Notes: generated by a model from the letters alone, not told the origin. Positions 1 to 9,500 are shown, counted from the stretch's first letter. The stretch: 52,023 nucleotides of DNA from Streptomyces gossypii (GCF_025165795.1 NZ_JAJAGO010000023.1:1-52023); one strand, 5' to 3'. A program made the numbers and translations.

Positions 1-3000
1 ACCCGACGCGACAGACACCATCCCACCACCACCGGACAACGCCACCAACGCCCGGCTGCGCAGAGCCACCACCCTCGCCGCGTCCGCCAACGACAGCCCA
101 CCGGCCACACACACCGCAGCGATCTCACCCTGCGAATGACCGAACACCGCAGCAGGCTCCACACCATGAGCACGCCACAACTCAGCCAACGACACCATCA
201 CCGCAAACAGAACCGGCTGCACCACATCCACCCGATCCAGCCCAGGCGCACCGGCAACACCGTGCAGCACATCGAGCAGATCCCACTCCACAAACGGAGC
301 AAGAGCATCCGCACACTCCCGCAACCGCCCGGCAAACACCGGCGACTCCTCAGCCAGACCGACCGCCATCCCCACCCACTGCGACCCCTGCCCCGGGAAG
401 AGCAGGACTGGCTGCCCACTCAGGGCATGGCCGCTGACGACGTGGCCACCCGGTGTCCCGCGGGAGACCGCGAGCAGCCCTTCGAGGAACGTGTGCCGAT
501 CGCGGGCGAGGACGACGCCGCGGTGTTCCTGCGGGTTCAAGGTGGTGGCCAGCGACCAGCCCAGGTCGGCCGGACTCAGCTGGGGACGATCGGCCACCCA
601 CGCGTGCAGGCGCTCCGCACGGTCGCGCAGGGCCGGTTGGCTGCCTGCGGAGACGACCCACGGCAGCAGTCGGCCGCCGGTGCCGTCGCTCGCGTTCTGG
701 TACCAGTAGGGACGGTGTTCCCAGGGGTAGATCGGCAGGCTGACCGGTGGCCGCGGCTGGGTCACGCCACCGACGGGCAGGCCGCCGCGGACGAACAGCT
801 CAGCCGCGCTGAGCGCCAGGCGCCGCAGCGGGTCGTCAGCCTCGATCGGCACGCCGAACTGCTCGTTCAGCGGCTGCGGCAGCTCTCCGAGCGTTGCGTC
901 CAGGACGGCGTCCATGCCGGCGTCGGCGACCCGGTCGGCGCAGGTCCGCAGCGCGTCCGACGTCGTGGAGTCGTCCGGTCGGGAAGCGATCCGGTCGGCG
1001 AGTTCGTGGCTGCTGTCGGCGGGAGCGGCATGGTCGACGGACAGCACCGGGATGTGTACGGGCCGCAGCTGGACGTTCTGGGGGCCGACGGTGAGCAGCT
1101 GCACCGCGTCGGCGATGGTCAGTTGCCCGGCTGCCCATGCGGCGGCGACCTGCCCGCCGCCTTGTCCGACGGCGCCGTGCGGGGTGATGCCGACGGCGCT
1201 CCACAGCATGGTCGCCGCGACTTGGTGGCAGAACAGGTACGCGTCGCGGAGGTCAGTGGGTGGCTCGGCGGCGAGGTCCGGTGTGCTTCCGGTGACGGTG
1301 GCCATTGCCTCGGCGCAGGTGGCCAGTGCGCGCGCGTAGTCGGGCACGGTGGCCAGCCGCTGCCGCAGCTCCACGCCCGGCAGCTCCGGGCCGTACCACA
1401 GCGCGACCGTCTGCGGCTGGTCGCTCGCGGCCTGGCCGGTACGCACCATGGGGGACTGCTGGTCGTCGGCAGCCTGCTCCAGTGCCGCGGCGAGGTCGCC
1501 GGCGTTCGCGCCGACTGCGGCCAGCCGGTGGTCGAGCCAGGACCGGCGGTGTGCCGCGGTGAAGACGATGTCGTCGAGTTCGTGCGACGCAGCCTTGAGC
1601 CGTGCGGCCATTCGGGCGGCGGCTTGCCGCAGGGCCCCGGGCGTAGCGGCGGTGACCGGCAGGACGTAAGGAGGCGTCCGGCGCGGGGGAATCGCGGTGG
1701 TGGCGGACCTCGGTGCCTGTTCGACGAGCACGTGGGCGTTGCTGCCACTGAACCCGAATGCGCTGACCCCCGCGCGTGCGGGACGGCCCCGGTCGGGCCA
1801 GTGCTGCCGGGTCGTCGCGACGGAGACGGGGAGGCGGTCCCAGTCGATGCGGGTCGACGGCTGGTCGAGCGGATGGGGCGGGATCTCGCCGCGGTGGAGG
1901 GAGAGAATGGTTTTGAGCAGCCCAGCCGCGCCGGCTGCGGCCTCCAGGTGACCGATGTTCGCTTTTGCCGAGCCGATCAGCACGGGAGAGGTCTGCGGCC
2001 TGTCCGGCCCGAGCGCCTCGGCCAGCGCGTGCACCTCGATCGGGTCACCGAGCGGCGTTCCCGTGCCATGTGCCTCGACGTAGTCGACGTCTTGGGGCGC
2101 CCAGCCTGCCCGTTCCAGAGCCTGCCGGACGACGGCCGTCTGGGCGGCGGCATTGGGCACGGTCATCCCGCCGCTGGCGCCGTCCTGGTTGACCGCGCTG
2201 CCGCGCACCACCGCGTAGACGCGGTCGCCGTCCCGGTTCGCCGCCGCCAGTGGCTTGAGGATGAGCGCCACCGCTCCTTCACCCCGCCCGTAGCCGTCGG
2301 CGGCGTCGTCGAAGGTCTTGCAGCGTCCGTCGGGCGCGAGACCTCCGGCGGCGGTCATCGACACCGATACGGTCGGGGCGGCGATGACGTTGGCGCCTCC
2401 GATCACCGCGACCTCGCAGTCACCGTTCTCAAGGCCCTGGCATGCGAGGTGGAGCGCGGTCAGCGAGGCCGAACACGCGGTGTCCACGGCGATGCTCGGT
2501 CCGCGCAGCCCCAGGAAGTACGAGAGCCGGCCCGCGGTGGCGGCGAACGAGGTGCCGGTTCCGTAGTAGTGGTCCACCTGCCGCATGTCGCGGGTCAGCA
2601 ACTGCTGGTAGTCAGCGGTGTTCAGCCCGAGGTAGACGCCGACCGGCTGGCCTTCCAGGGCGCCCGCCGGATGACCGGAGTCCTCCAGTGCCTCCCAGGC
2701 CACCTCGAGCATCAGCCGCTGCTGGGGGTCCAGTGACCGTGCCTCACGCGGCGAGACCCGGAAGAAGGCCGCGTCGAAGCCGGCGACGTCAGGCAGGTAC
2801 CCGCCGCGGGTGGGAACCTCCGGATCGGCCTCGGCCCAGATCTTGTCCTTCCGGCGGTCCGCCGGCGGCTCGCCGATGGCGTCGCGGCCCTCGCTGAGCA
2901 GCGTCCAGAACTCCTCCGGCGACTCCGCGCCCGGCAGCCGGCACGCTATCCCGACCACGGCGACGCCGCCCTCGGCGGCGCCCTGATCACTGCCGGGTTC

Positions 3001-6000
3001 GAGCCCTCCGGCCGGGTCGGCGACGGCGGTGACATCGCCGTCCGGGTGCCCGTGGCCGTCGGACGGGAGCAGCTCGGCCAGGTGCTTGCCGAGCGCGTCG
3101 ATCGTCGGGTGCTCGAAGACGACGGTCGACGGCAGGGTCAGGTCGAACTCCGCTTCCAGGCGGGTGCGCAGTTCGACGGCGGTCAGCGAATCCATGCCTT
3201 GCTCGAACAGCCCACGCCGGCGAGGCAGCGGGCGTCCGGGACCGCCGCCGAGGACCGTACGGGTCACTGCTTCCACCCGGTCCATCACAGGCGTGATCGA
3301 CGGACCGGCCGGCAGGCGCGGCGGGGTCGGTTCGGATGGGGCCGACGCCGCCGGTCCGGCCCGGCGTGCCGACGGTGCGGGACTCTCCGCGGTGGCCGGC
3401 GCCGAACCGTCGACCGGCTCGGCGAGCATCTCGGCGATGACGCGTCCGTCCGCGCTCAGCAGGCTCAGGCGGGCCTGCGCCGGCACGGCGGTCTCAGCGC
3501 CGGTCTGCTGACCGCGTTCCACCCCTGGCAGCCAGTACCGGTCACCGCCCCAGGACGGTGCCGGCAGGCGCCGGTAGCGCTGCGGAGTGCCGGTGGCCTT
3601 CTCCCAGTCGACGGGAACGCCGGCGACGTGGAGCTGGGCCAGGGTCTGGTGCAGCGCCATCGCCCCGCGCTCCTCGCGGCGCAGTGTGTGGAGCACCGGT
3701 CCGGGACGCTCGGCTTGCGCCATGCCGTCCGTGAGCGGTCGCGCCAGTACCGGGCGGGCTCCGATCTCGACCAGCGCCCAGTGGTCCTCGCCCAGCAGCC
3801 GGTTGACGGCCGGCCAGAGCTGCACCGGCTCAGTGACGTTGCGTTCCCAGTAGGACGCGTCGGGGTGAGTCACGTCGGTGTCCGGATCCACCGAGGACAG
3901 CATCCGCACCGACGGCTCGGCGGGCTCCAGTCCGGTCAGCACGCTGCTCAGCCGGGGGCCGCAATCCGCCACGAGGGGGCTGTGGAACGCGTAGTCCACG
4001 TCCAGCCGCCTGGAGCGCAGTCCGCGTGCGGCGAAAGCGGACTCGGCCGCGTCGAGGGCATGGTGCGGGCCGGCCACCACGACGGTGTCCGGGCCGTTCA
4101 CGGCGGCCACCACGACCGAGCCGTCCAGGTCGCTCAGGGCCTCCGTGAGCGAAGGCGGGTCCGCCTTGACGGCGAGCATGCCGCCCGCGCCGGCGGTTTC
4201 GTGCAGGATCTGCCCGCGGTGCACCACCAGGTGGACGGCGTCGGTCAGCGACAGGCTCCCGGCCACGTGCGCGGCGGCGATTTCTCCGACGCTGTGTCCG
4301 ACCACCGCGGCCGGACGTACGCCCCTCTCCGCCAGCCACCGCGTCACGGCGAGCTGGACGGCGAAGATCGCGGGCTGGGCGATGTCGGTCCGGCTCAGGC
4401 GGCTGTCGTCGGTACGGCGGAGTTCGTCGACCAGGGACCAGGAGGTGTGGTCGCGGACGAGCGCGTCGCACTCCTCCAGGGTCTCCCGGATGGTGGCATC
4501 GTCGTCATACAGGTCGGCGGCCATTCCGGGCCACTGGCTGCCCTGCCCGGAGTAGACGAACACCGGTGCCGGAGTTCCCCGTGGATCCACCACTCCCGCA
4601 TACGCGCCGTCAGGCAGCTCCTGCGGATCGTCCAGTGCGGCGAGCAGCGCGTCCGGCCCGGCGGCCACTGCGGCGTACCGGTGCGTCTCATGGGTGCGGC
4701 GCGTCGCCGCGGACGCGATCAGGTCGCCCAGGTGCTGCTGCTCCTCGGCAGCGCGGCCACGCAGCAGCGACACCTGTTCGGCCAGTCCCTGCTCCCCTGA
4801 CGCGGAGGCGAGCAGCACCAGCGGTTGCTCCGGTGTCGGCGGGGTGAGCGGGGCGTCGTCAGCGACCGCCTCCACTATGACGTGCACGTTGGTTCCGCTG
4901 AGCCCGAAGGAGCTCACTCCGGCCCGCACGGGCCGGTCCAGTTCGCTCAGGGGCGTTCCGGTGGTGGGTACCGCGATACCGCTCTTCTCCCAGTCCACCG
5001 CCCTTGACACCTCGTCGAGGGCGGGCTGCGCCGGGACATGTGCGGCGTTGGCGATCCAGACGGCCTTCAGCAGTCCGGTGATTCCGGCCGCGGCGTCGGT
5101 GTGCCCGTAGACGGCTTTGCTGGAGCCGATCAGCACCGGCTGGTCCACGCTCCGGGCCTTGTACGCGTCGGCCAGGGCCATCAGTTCCATCTGGTCGCCC
5201 AGCGGGGTGCCCGTGCCGTGCGCCTCGACGAAGTCGACGTCGTCAGGGCCGAGACCGGCGTGTCGCAGCGCCTCCCGGTGCAGGTCGATCTGGGCCATCG
5301 CGTTGGGCGCGGTGACGCCCAGGCTGCGACCGTCCTGGTTCACCGCCCAGCCGCGGATCGTCGCGTAGATCTGGTCGCGGTCGGCGACCGCGTCGGACAA
5401 CCGCTTGAGCACCACGAAGCCGCAGCCCTCACCGCGGATGACGCCGTCGGCGGCCGCGTGGAACGGCCGGCACTGTCCCGTGGGCGAGATCGCGCCGACC
5501 CGGCTCATGAACACGCTGAGCTCGGGCGCGGTCATCAGGTTGACGCCACCGGCCAGGGCGACGTCGCACTCCCCCGACCTCAGGTTCTGGCACGCCATGT
5601 TGACGGCGTACAGCGATGACGAGCACGCGGTGTCCACCGCCGCTGCCGGGCCGCGCAGGTCGAAGGCGTGGGCCAGGCGGCCGGCGGCGAAGCTGAACTC
5701 GGTGCCCGGCGCGTAGTGCGGCCCGATCCCCGCCGTGCCCAGTGTCTTGCTGTGCAGCAGGGCGTAGTCATGGGCCAGGATTCCGGTGAACACTCCGGTG
5801 CGCGTCCCGTACCAGCCTTCGACGGGGCGGCCGGAGTCGCTCATCGCCTCCCAGGCGACCTCCATGATCAGCCGCTGCTGCGGGTCCAGGGAGCCCACCT
5901 CGCGGGCGGCGATCCCGAAGTGCGCCGGCTCGAACCGGTCGATGTCTTCGAGGAACATGCCCACGTGGCTGGAGGTGGTGCCCGGCCGGGTGCCCTCGGG

Positions 6001-6177
6001 GTCCCAGAATTCGGGACCCCACCGGTCGGACGGCACCTCCTTCACGATGCTCCTGCCGGACCCGAGCAGCGCGCCGAACGCGTCGAGGTCGCGGACACCA
6101 CCGGGGTACCGGAGTCCCACGCCGACGATGGCGATGGGCTCGGCGGGTTGTTGCGCGTTGGTCGCGTCCGCGAACAT
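1..6177 (-). CDS. Type I polyketide synthase, N-terminal 2059 residues (gene continues past the left edge)
   Basis: The reading frame is open for 2059 codons from ATG 6177 (GGAGGG 9 nt upstream) to base 1, with no stop. Domains by residue: KS1 about 13-435 (DTACSSS, Cys185), AT1 about 545-880 (GQGSQ, GHSVGE Ser629, YAFH), ACP about 960-1040 (GMDSL, Ser997), KS2 about 1070-1485 (DTACSAS, Cys1235), an AT-like domain about 1490-1815 with no catalytic residues (GQGGG where GHSxG is expected), a post-AT linker (YPWEHRPYW), a fresh KS-AT linker, and a second AT from about 1838 (GQGSQ near 1928, GHSQGE Ser2015). No KR, DH or ER lies in module 1, so it should leave a beta-ketone. Only 12 residues precede KS1, so there is no N-terminal docking helix; KS1 probably takes pyrrolyl from the discrete carrier encoded upstream. 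YAFH in AT1 is intermediate between malonyl (HAFH) and methylmalonyl (YASH) signatures; malonyl is my guess. It is the last visible gene of the pyrrole operon. Confidence 0.95.
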   Translation of the reverse strand, partial: MFADATNAQQPAEPIAIVGVGLRYPGGVRDLDAFGALLGSGRSIVKEVPSDRWGPEFWDPEGTRPGTTSSHVGMFLEDIDRFEPAHFGIAAREVGSLDPQQRLIMEVAWEAMSDSGRPVEGWYGTRTGVFTGILAHDYALLHSKTLGTAGIGPHYAPGTEFSFAAGRLAHAFDLRGPAAAVDTACSSSLYAVNMACQNLRSGECDVALAGGVNLMTAPELSVFMSRVGAISPTGQCRPFHAAADGVIRGEGCGFVVLKRLSDAVADRDQIYATIRGWAVNQDGRSLGVTAPNAMAQIDLHREALRHAGLGPDDVDFVEAHGTGTPLGDQMELMALADAYKARSVDQPVLIGSSKAVYGHTDAAAGITGLLKAVWIANAAHVPAQPALDEVSRAVDWEKSGIAVPTTGTPLSELDRPVRAGVSSFGLSGTNVHVIVEAVADDAPLTPPTPEQPLVLLASASGEQGLAEQVSLLRGRAAEEQQHLGDLIASAATRRTHETHRYAAVAAGPDALLAALDDPQELPDGAYAGVVDPRGTPAPVFVYSGQGSQWPGMAADLYDDDATIRETLEECDALVRDHTSWSLVDELRRTDDSRLSRTDIAQPAIFAVQLAVTRWLAERGVRPAAVVGHSVGEIAAAHVAGSLSLTDAVHLVVHRGQILHETAGAGGMLAVKADPPSLTEALSDLDGSVVVAAVNGPDTVVVAGPHHALDAAESAFAARGLRSRRLDVDYAFHSPLVADCGPRLSSVLTGLEPAEPSVRMLSSVDPDTDVTHPDASYWERNVTEPVQLWPAVNRLLGEDHWALVEIGARPVLARPLTDGMAQAERPGPVLHTLRREERGAMALHQTLAQLHVAGVPVDWEKATGTPQRYRRLPAPSWGGDRYWLPGVERGQQTGAETAVPAQARLSLLSADGRVIAEMLAEPVDGSAPATAESPAPSARRAGPAASAPSEPTPPRLPAGPSITPVMDRVEAVTRTVLGGGPGRPLPRRRGLFEQGMDSLTAVELRTRLEAEFDLTLPSTVVFEHPTIDALGKHLAELLPSDGHGHPDGDVTAVADPAGGLEPGSDQGAAEGGVAVVGIACRLPGAESPEEFWTLLSEGRDAIGEPPADRRKDKIWAEADPEVPTRGGYLPDVAGFDAAFFRVSPREARSLDPQQRLMLEVAWEALEDSGHPAGALEGQPVGVYLGLNTADYQQLLTRDMRQVDHYYGTGTSFAATAGRLSYFLGLRGPSIAVDTACSASLTALHLACQGLENGDCEVAVIGGANVIAAPTVSVSMTAAGGLAPDGRCKTFDDAADGYGRGEGAVALILKPLAAANRDGDRVYAVVRGSAVNQDGASGGMTVPNAAAQTAVVRQALERAGWAPQDVDYVEAHGTGTPLGDPIEVHALAEALGPDRPQTSPVLIGSAKANIGHLEAAAGAAGLLKTILSLHRGEIPPHPLDQPSTRIDWDRLPVSVATTRQHWPDRGRPARAGVSAFGFSGSNAHVLVEQAPRSATTAIPPRRTPPYVLPVTAATPGALRQAAARMAARLKAASHELDDIVFTAAHRRSWLDHRLAAVGANAGDLAAALEQAADDQQSPMVRTGQAASDQPQTVALWYGPELPGVELRQRLATVPDYARALATCAEAMATVTGSTPDLAAEPPTDLRDAYLFCHQVAATMLWSAVGITPHGAVGQGGGQVAAAWAAGQLTIADAVQLLTVGPQNVQLRPVHIPVLSVDHAAPADSSHELADRIASRPDDSTTSDALRTCADRVADAGMDAVLDATLGELPQPLNEQFGVPIEADDPLRRLALSAAELFVRGGLPVGGVTQPRPPVSLPIYPWEHRPYWYQNASDGTGGRLLPWVVSAGSQPALRDRAERLHAWVADRPQLSPADLGWSLATTLNPQEHRGVVLARDRHTFLEGLLAVSRGTPGGHVVSGHALSGQPVLLFPGQGSQWVGMAVGLAEESPVFAGRLRECADALAPFVEWDLLDVLHGVAGAPGLDRVDVVQPVLFAVMVSLAELWRAHGVEPAAVFGHSQGEIAAVCVAGGLSLADAARVVALRSRALVALSGGGGMVSVASG

Positions 6178-6292
6178 GATCTTCGTCCCTCCTAGCGCCC
6201 GACGCGACGGCCAGGTCATGTATGTGCGCTTCACCAGGTGGTGCCGTGTGTTTCGGGTGGGTTCCAGCCGTCGCCGGGCCAGGCGGGCTGGG

Positions 6293-7639
6293 TCAGAACG
6301 CCGGTGCGGCCGCGGGGGCGCGCAGCGTTCCGAGGTAGGGGTGCCAAAGGTGCGTGGGATCGTTCTCCACGGTGGCCACGGTCTCCTTCATGACGCGCAG
6401 CACCTCCGGCTCCGCCTCGTCGTACAGTTCGCCCTGCAGCAGCCGGACCACGTCCAGCCGGTAGCGCGGGTCCTGCACGAACGTGGTGAACAGCACGTTC
6501 AGCCGGTAGTAGACGGAGATGAACTCGTACCAGTTGCGCACGCCGTTGCGCAGGGTCGTCTCGAAGGTCTGGAACCGCTCCTGGGAGAAGTCGCCGGCCT
6601 CATGGGCGGCGATGATGTCCCGGCTGGCGAGCCGGGCGCTGGTGAGGGCGACGCTGACGCCGCTGGAGAAGATCGGGTCGACGAACCGCGCCGCGTCGCC
6701 GATCATCACGAAGCGGTCGCCCTTGATCTGCTCCATGGCGTAGCTGTAGTCCCCCTCCACCTTGAAGGGGCGGACCTGCTCGGCCTTCCGCAGCTCTTCG
6801 GCCAGCTCCGGGCGGCTGTCGACGAAGTCCCAGAAGAACTTGTCGCGGTCGGTGTTGGCCTTGGTGAACTGGTGCTTCTGCGTGACCACGCCGACACTGG
6901 TGATGGTGTCGGTGATGGGGATCTGCCACACCCACGTGTCGCTGATCGGCAGGAAGTGGACGTAGATGTAGTCGATCTTCTCCGGGTTGGAGGTCATGGC
7001 CTTGCGGTCGAGGCCCTCGAACCAGCCGTGAATGGCGTACTGGTCGAAGATCGGGTCAGGCACCTTCACCTTCAGTTGCCGCCCCAGCATGGTCTGGCGG
7101 CCGGAGGCGTCGATGAGCATCTTGGCGGTGACGTCGAACTGACCGGAGTCATTGCGACAGGTGACGGTGACCTTGTCCGGGTCGTCGAAGTCGGCCCGCA
7201 GTACCCGTGTCCCCTGGGTGACCTTGGCACCGAGGCTCTCGGCGTGGTCGAGCAGGATGACGTCGAACTTCGCGCGGTCTACGTGGTACGTGTAGTCGCG
7301 GTCGATGCCGGGCTGGCTCCGCTCGTTGAACTGGATTTCGGCGGCTCCGAACTCGTGCGCCAACTTGCTGAAGTCGTTGGTCACGATGTTGCGGGTTTCT
7401 TTCGACGTCCAGGCGGCACCGTATTTGCGGGGGAAGCCGGCCTGGTCGACCTTCTCCATGGCGCCGGTCTCCATCATCACGCGGGTCGTGGCGGGCACCA
7501 GCGACTCGCCCACGTGCTCCCGGGGGAACTGTTCGCCCTCGAAGACGGCGACGGACAGGCCCGCCTTGGCCAGGTAGGCGGCGGCGGTCGAGCCTGCCGG
7601 GCCGCCACCGATGATCACGACGTCGTGGTCGGTGCTCAT
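6293..7639 (-). CDS. FAD-dependent halogenase, PltA-like, acting on carrier-bound pyrrole
   Basis: A 448-residue flavin-dependent halogenase. It has the FAD-binding GGGPAG at residues 11-16, a conserved Lys72 in FPRKYGA (expected to hold the chlorinating intermediate) and the diagnostic WVWQIP at 236-241. The motif GDAARFVDPIFSSG near residue 320 and the C-terminal PAF ending recall PltA of the pyoluteorin pathway, which dichlorinates pyrrolyl-S-PCP. Its ATG overlaps the stop of the carrier-protein gene by 4 nt (ATGA), so the two are translationally coupled, which fits a carrier-bound substrate. One or two chlorines cannot be decided from sequence. A separate flavin reductase is needed and none is visible here. 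The halogenase assignment is very secure; the pyrrole substrate is inferred from family and neighbours. Confidence 0.95.
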   Translation of the reverse strand: MSTDHDVVIIGGGPAGSTAAAYLAKAGLSVAVFEGEQFPREHVGESLVPATTRVMMETGAMEKVDQAGFPRKYGAAWTSKETRNIVTNDFSKLAHEFGAAEIQFNERSQPGIDRDYTYHVDRAKFDVILLDHAESLGAKVTQGTRVLRADFDDPDKVTVTCRNDSGQFDVTAKMLIDASGRQTMLGRQLKVKVPDPIFDQYAIHGWFEGLDRKAMTSNPEKIDYIYVHFLPISDTWVWQIPITDTITSVGVVTQKHQFTKANTDRDKFFWDFVDSRPELAEELRKAEQVRPFKVEGDYSYAMEQIKGDRFVMIGDAARFVDPIFSSGVSVALTSARLASRDIIAAHEAGDFSQERFQTFETTLRNGVRNWYEFISVYYRLNVLFTTFVQDPRYRLDVVRLLQGELYDEAEPEVLRVMKETVATVENDPTHLWHPYLGTLRAPAAAPAF

Positions 7640-7929
7640 GCGGACTCCGTTCCGGCGGGGGTGGCCGCCTGCTGTTGGCGCGCGAGCTCATTCACCAGCG
7701 CGGTGATGCTCTTCACGTCCTGGAAGTTGCCTGCGTTGATTTTCATGGGCGGCACCGCAACATTGAGCTCGTCGCGAATGAACATGAGCAGCAGGGCCGT
7801 ATTCATCGAGTTGAGTACGCCCCACTCCAGCAGCGGCGTGGTCTCCTCCAGCTCCTGCTGTTGGTCACCGCTCAGAAACCGTTCCCGGATATAGCCGGAG
7901 ATGCGCTCGGATATCTCGTCATCGGACAC
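7636..7929 (-). CDS. Discrete peptidyl carrier protein for prolyl/pyrrolyl thioester (PltL-like)
   Basis: A 97-residue acidic carrier protein. The phosphopantetheine Ser lies in the GVLNSM motif (about residue 41), preceded by the usual LLEWG and followed by helix II. It starts at GTG 7929 with GGAGGG 8 nt upstream. In this family the protein carries proline loaded by a dedicated adenylation enzyme and stays the tether while proline is oxidised to pyrrole and chlorinated. It sits between the adenylation gene (83 nt upstream) and the halogenase gene (4-nt overlap), which fits that role. The phosphopantetheinyl transferase at 12,927-13,619 is a candidate for activating it. It is stand-alone, not part of an NRPS. 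Confidence 0.93.
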   Translation of the reverse strand: MSDDEISERISGYIRERFLSGDQQQELEETTPLLEWGVLNSMNTALLLMFIRDELNVAVPPMKINAGNFQDVKSITALVNELARQQQAATPAGTESA

Positions 7930-8012
7930 GTGGTGTTCCCTCCATGGATGTGAACTGGAGATGCTTCCTTACGAGCCCCACCGCTCAAGAAACAAGCTGA
8001 CTGCGGCGGTTC

Positions 8013-9500
8013 CTATAAGAGATCGGCAGTATCCGGGTGCCGGGCTGCCGCGGCGAGGGCGGCCCGGTCGGTTTTGCCGTTCTGGGTACGCGGCAGATCC
8101 GCAACGAAATGCAGATCTTCGATGAGCATGTAACGGGGGAGCCGCTCCGCGGTATGACGCCGGAGGGCGAGCACGCCAGGTTTCCGCCCCTTGCCCGGGA
8201 GTACGAAGGCGGCAAGCCGCGCGTCCATCCCACTGCCGACGACCACCACGACCGCCTCGGCCACGTCGGGGTGGGCGGCGAGCACCGCCTCGACCTCTCC
8301 GAGTTCCACGCGGTGGCCGCGCACCTTCACCATGTGGTCGCGCCGGTCGACGTACTCGAACCCGCCCTCCGGCAGCACCTGGACGATGTCACCGGTGGCA
8401 TAGGGGCCGTGGTGCGGCGGTTGCCCCCAGTACCCGAGCATCACCGTCGGGCCGTCGACGAGCAGTTCTCCCTCTTCACCCGGCCCGGCCGCCGTCCCGT
8501 CGGGACGCTGTGCCCAGACCTGATCGCCGGATACCGCGCCGCCGATGGGCAGCGGCCGGTCCCGGTCCAGATCCGCCGGGACGACTTCGTGGAAAGTGCA
8601 GACGTTCGTCTCGGTCGGACCATAGAGGTTCAGCAGCCGCGCGCTCGTCCAGCCCGCCAGTTGGCGCACCCGTTCGATCGCGAAGGGTTCGCCCGCGAAC
8701 AGCACTGCCCGGAGCCCGTGCGGAGGTGTGCGCTCAAGCAGGCCACCGTCGCGCATCATCAGAGAGAGCGCAGACGGCACCGAGTACCAGATGCTGATCT
8801 GGCTCTCGTGGACGAAGTCCACGAGCTGCGTCGGGGCATAGGCCAGTTCGGAAGGGATGAGGTGGACGGATGCTCCGGCCGCGAACGCCGCGTAGAGGTC
8901 CAGGACCGAGAGGTCGAATGTCAGCGGCGCATGGTTGGCGAACCGGTCCGAGGGGGTCGGCGCCAGCTCGGTCACCACCCAGTCCACGAAGGCCCACGCG
9001 TTGCGGTGGCTGATGCTCACGCCCTTCGGCGTCCCGGTCGAGCCCGACGTGTAGAGGATGTACGCGAGGTCGTCCGGGTCTGCCGACTCGTTGATCGGGG
9101 CCGATGCCGTGCCCAGGTCCTCCGCGAGATCCAGCGCGGGGACGTCGGCCGGCAGCCGGCCGGATATCCGCGGAAGAAGCCCTGGGGTGCTGAGAAGTGC
9201 GCGGGCTCCGCAGTCGCCGACCACATCGGCCACACGTGGCGCCGGGCTCGCACCGTCTGTGGGGACGTAGGCAGCTCCCAGCCGGAGCACAGCCTGCATC
9301 GCCATCACCACATCGGGGGACTTGTCGGCCCAGATCACTACCCGGTCCCCCTTGCCGACGCCCAGCTCCCGGAGGTGACGGGCGAGGGCGTTGGCGCGCT
9401 CATCCAGGACGCCGTAGGTCAACGCGCCGGTCGGGTCGGCCACGGCGAGGCGGTGGGGATCTTTGGCGGCGACGTCGATGACGCACTGATGGAGGTTCAC
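8013..9500 (-). CDS. Stand-alone adenylation enzyme, probable L-proline:PCP ligase (PltF-like)
   Basis: A 495-residue NRPS-type adenylation protein without a fused carrier or condensation domain. Visible core motifs are A3 (YTSGSTGTPKGVS), A5 (NLYGPTETN), A7 (YATGD), A8 (VRGHRVELGEVEA) and A10 (RTQNGKTDR). An open frame extends further upstream to 9989, but that part lies inside the dehydrogenase gene and is not expected to be translated. The chosen GTG at 9500 overlaps the dehydrogenase stop as GTGA and opens with VNLHQ, normal for the family. It should form prolyl-AMP and load the carrier encoded next. Proline specificity is inferred from the dehydrogenase and halogenase partners; I did not extract the 10-residue specificity code. 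Confidence 0.92.
   Translation of the reverse strand: MNLHQCVIDVAAKDPHRLAVADPTGALTYGVLDERANALARHLRELGVGKGDRVVIWADKSPDVVMAMQAVLRLGAAYVPTDGASPAPRVADVVGDCGARALLSTPGLLPRISGRLPADVPALDLAEDLGTASAPINESADPDDLAYILYTSGSTGTPKGVSISHRNAWAFVDWVVTELAPTPSDRFANHAPLTFDLSVLDLYAAFAAGASVHLIPSELAYAPTQLVDFVHESQISIWYSVPSALSLMMRDGGLLERTPPHGLRAVLFAGEPFAIERVRQLAGWTSARLLNLYGPTETNVCTFHEVVPADLDRDRPLPIGGAVSGDQVWAQRPDGTAAGPGEEGELLVDGPTVMLGYWGQPPHHGPYATGDIVQVLPEGGFEYVDRRDHMVKVRGHRVELGEVEAVLAAHPDVAEAVVVVVGSGMDARLAAFVLPGKGRKPGVLALRRHTAERLPRYMLIEDLHFVADLPRTQNGKTDRAALAAAARHPDTADLL

Noticed and set aside
136..2736. Long plus-strand open frame over the PKS (866 codons)
   Set aside because: It is antisense to an unbroken PKS frame with clear KS and AT motifs; high GC gives long antisense frames. 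The Arg/Gly/Val-rich translation has no domain.
3046..4800. Plus-strand open frame over the PKS (584 codons)
   Set aside because: Antisense shadow of AT1/ACP; no recognisable domain.
5786..7894. Plus-strand open frame over the halogenase and carrier genes (702 codons)
   Set aside because: Antisense to two genes with decisive motifs.
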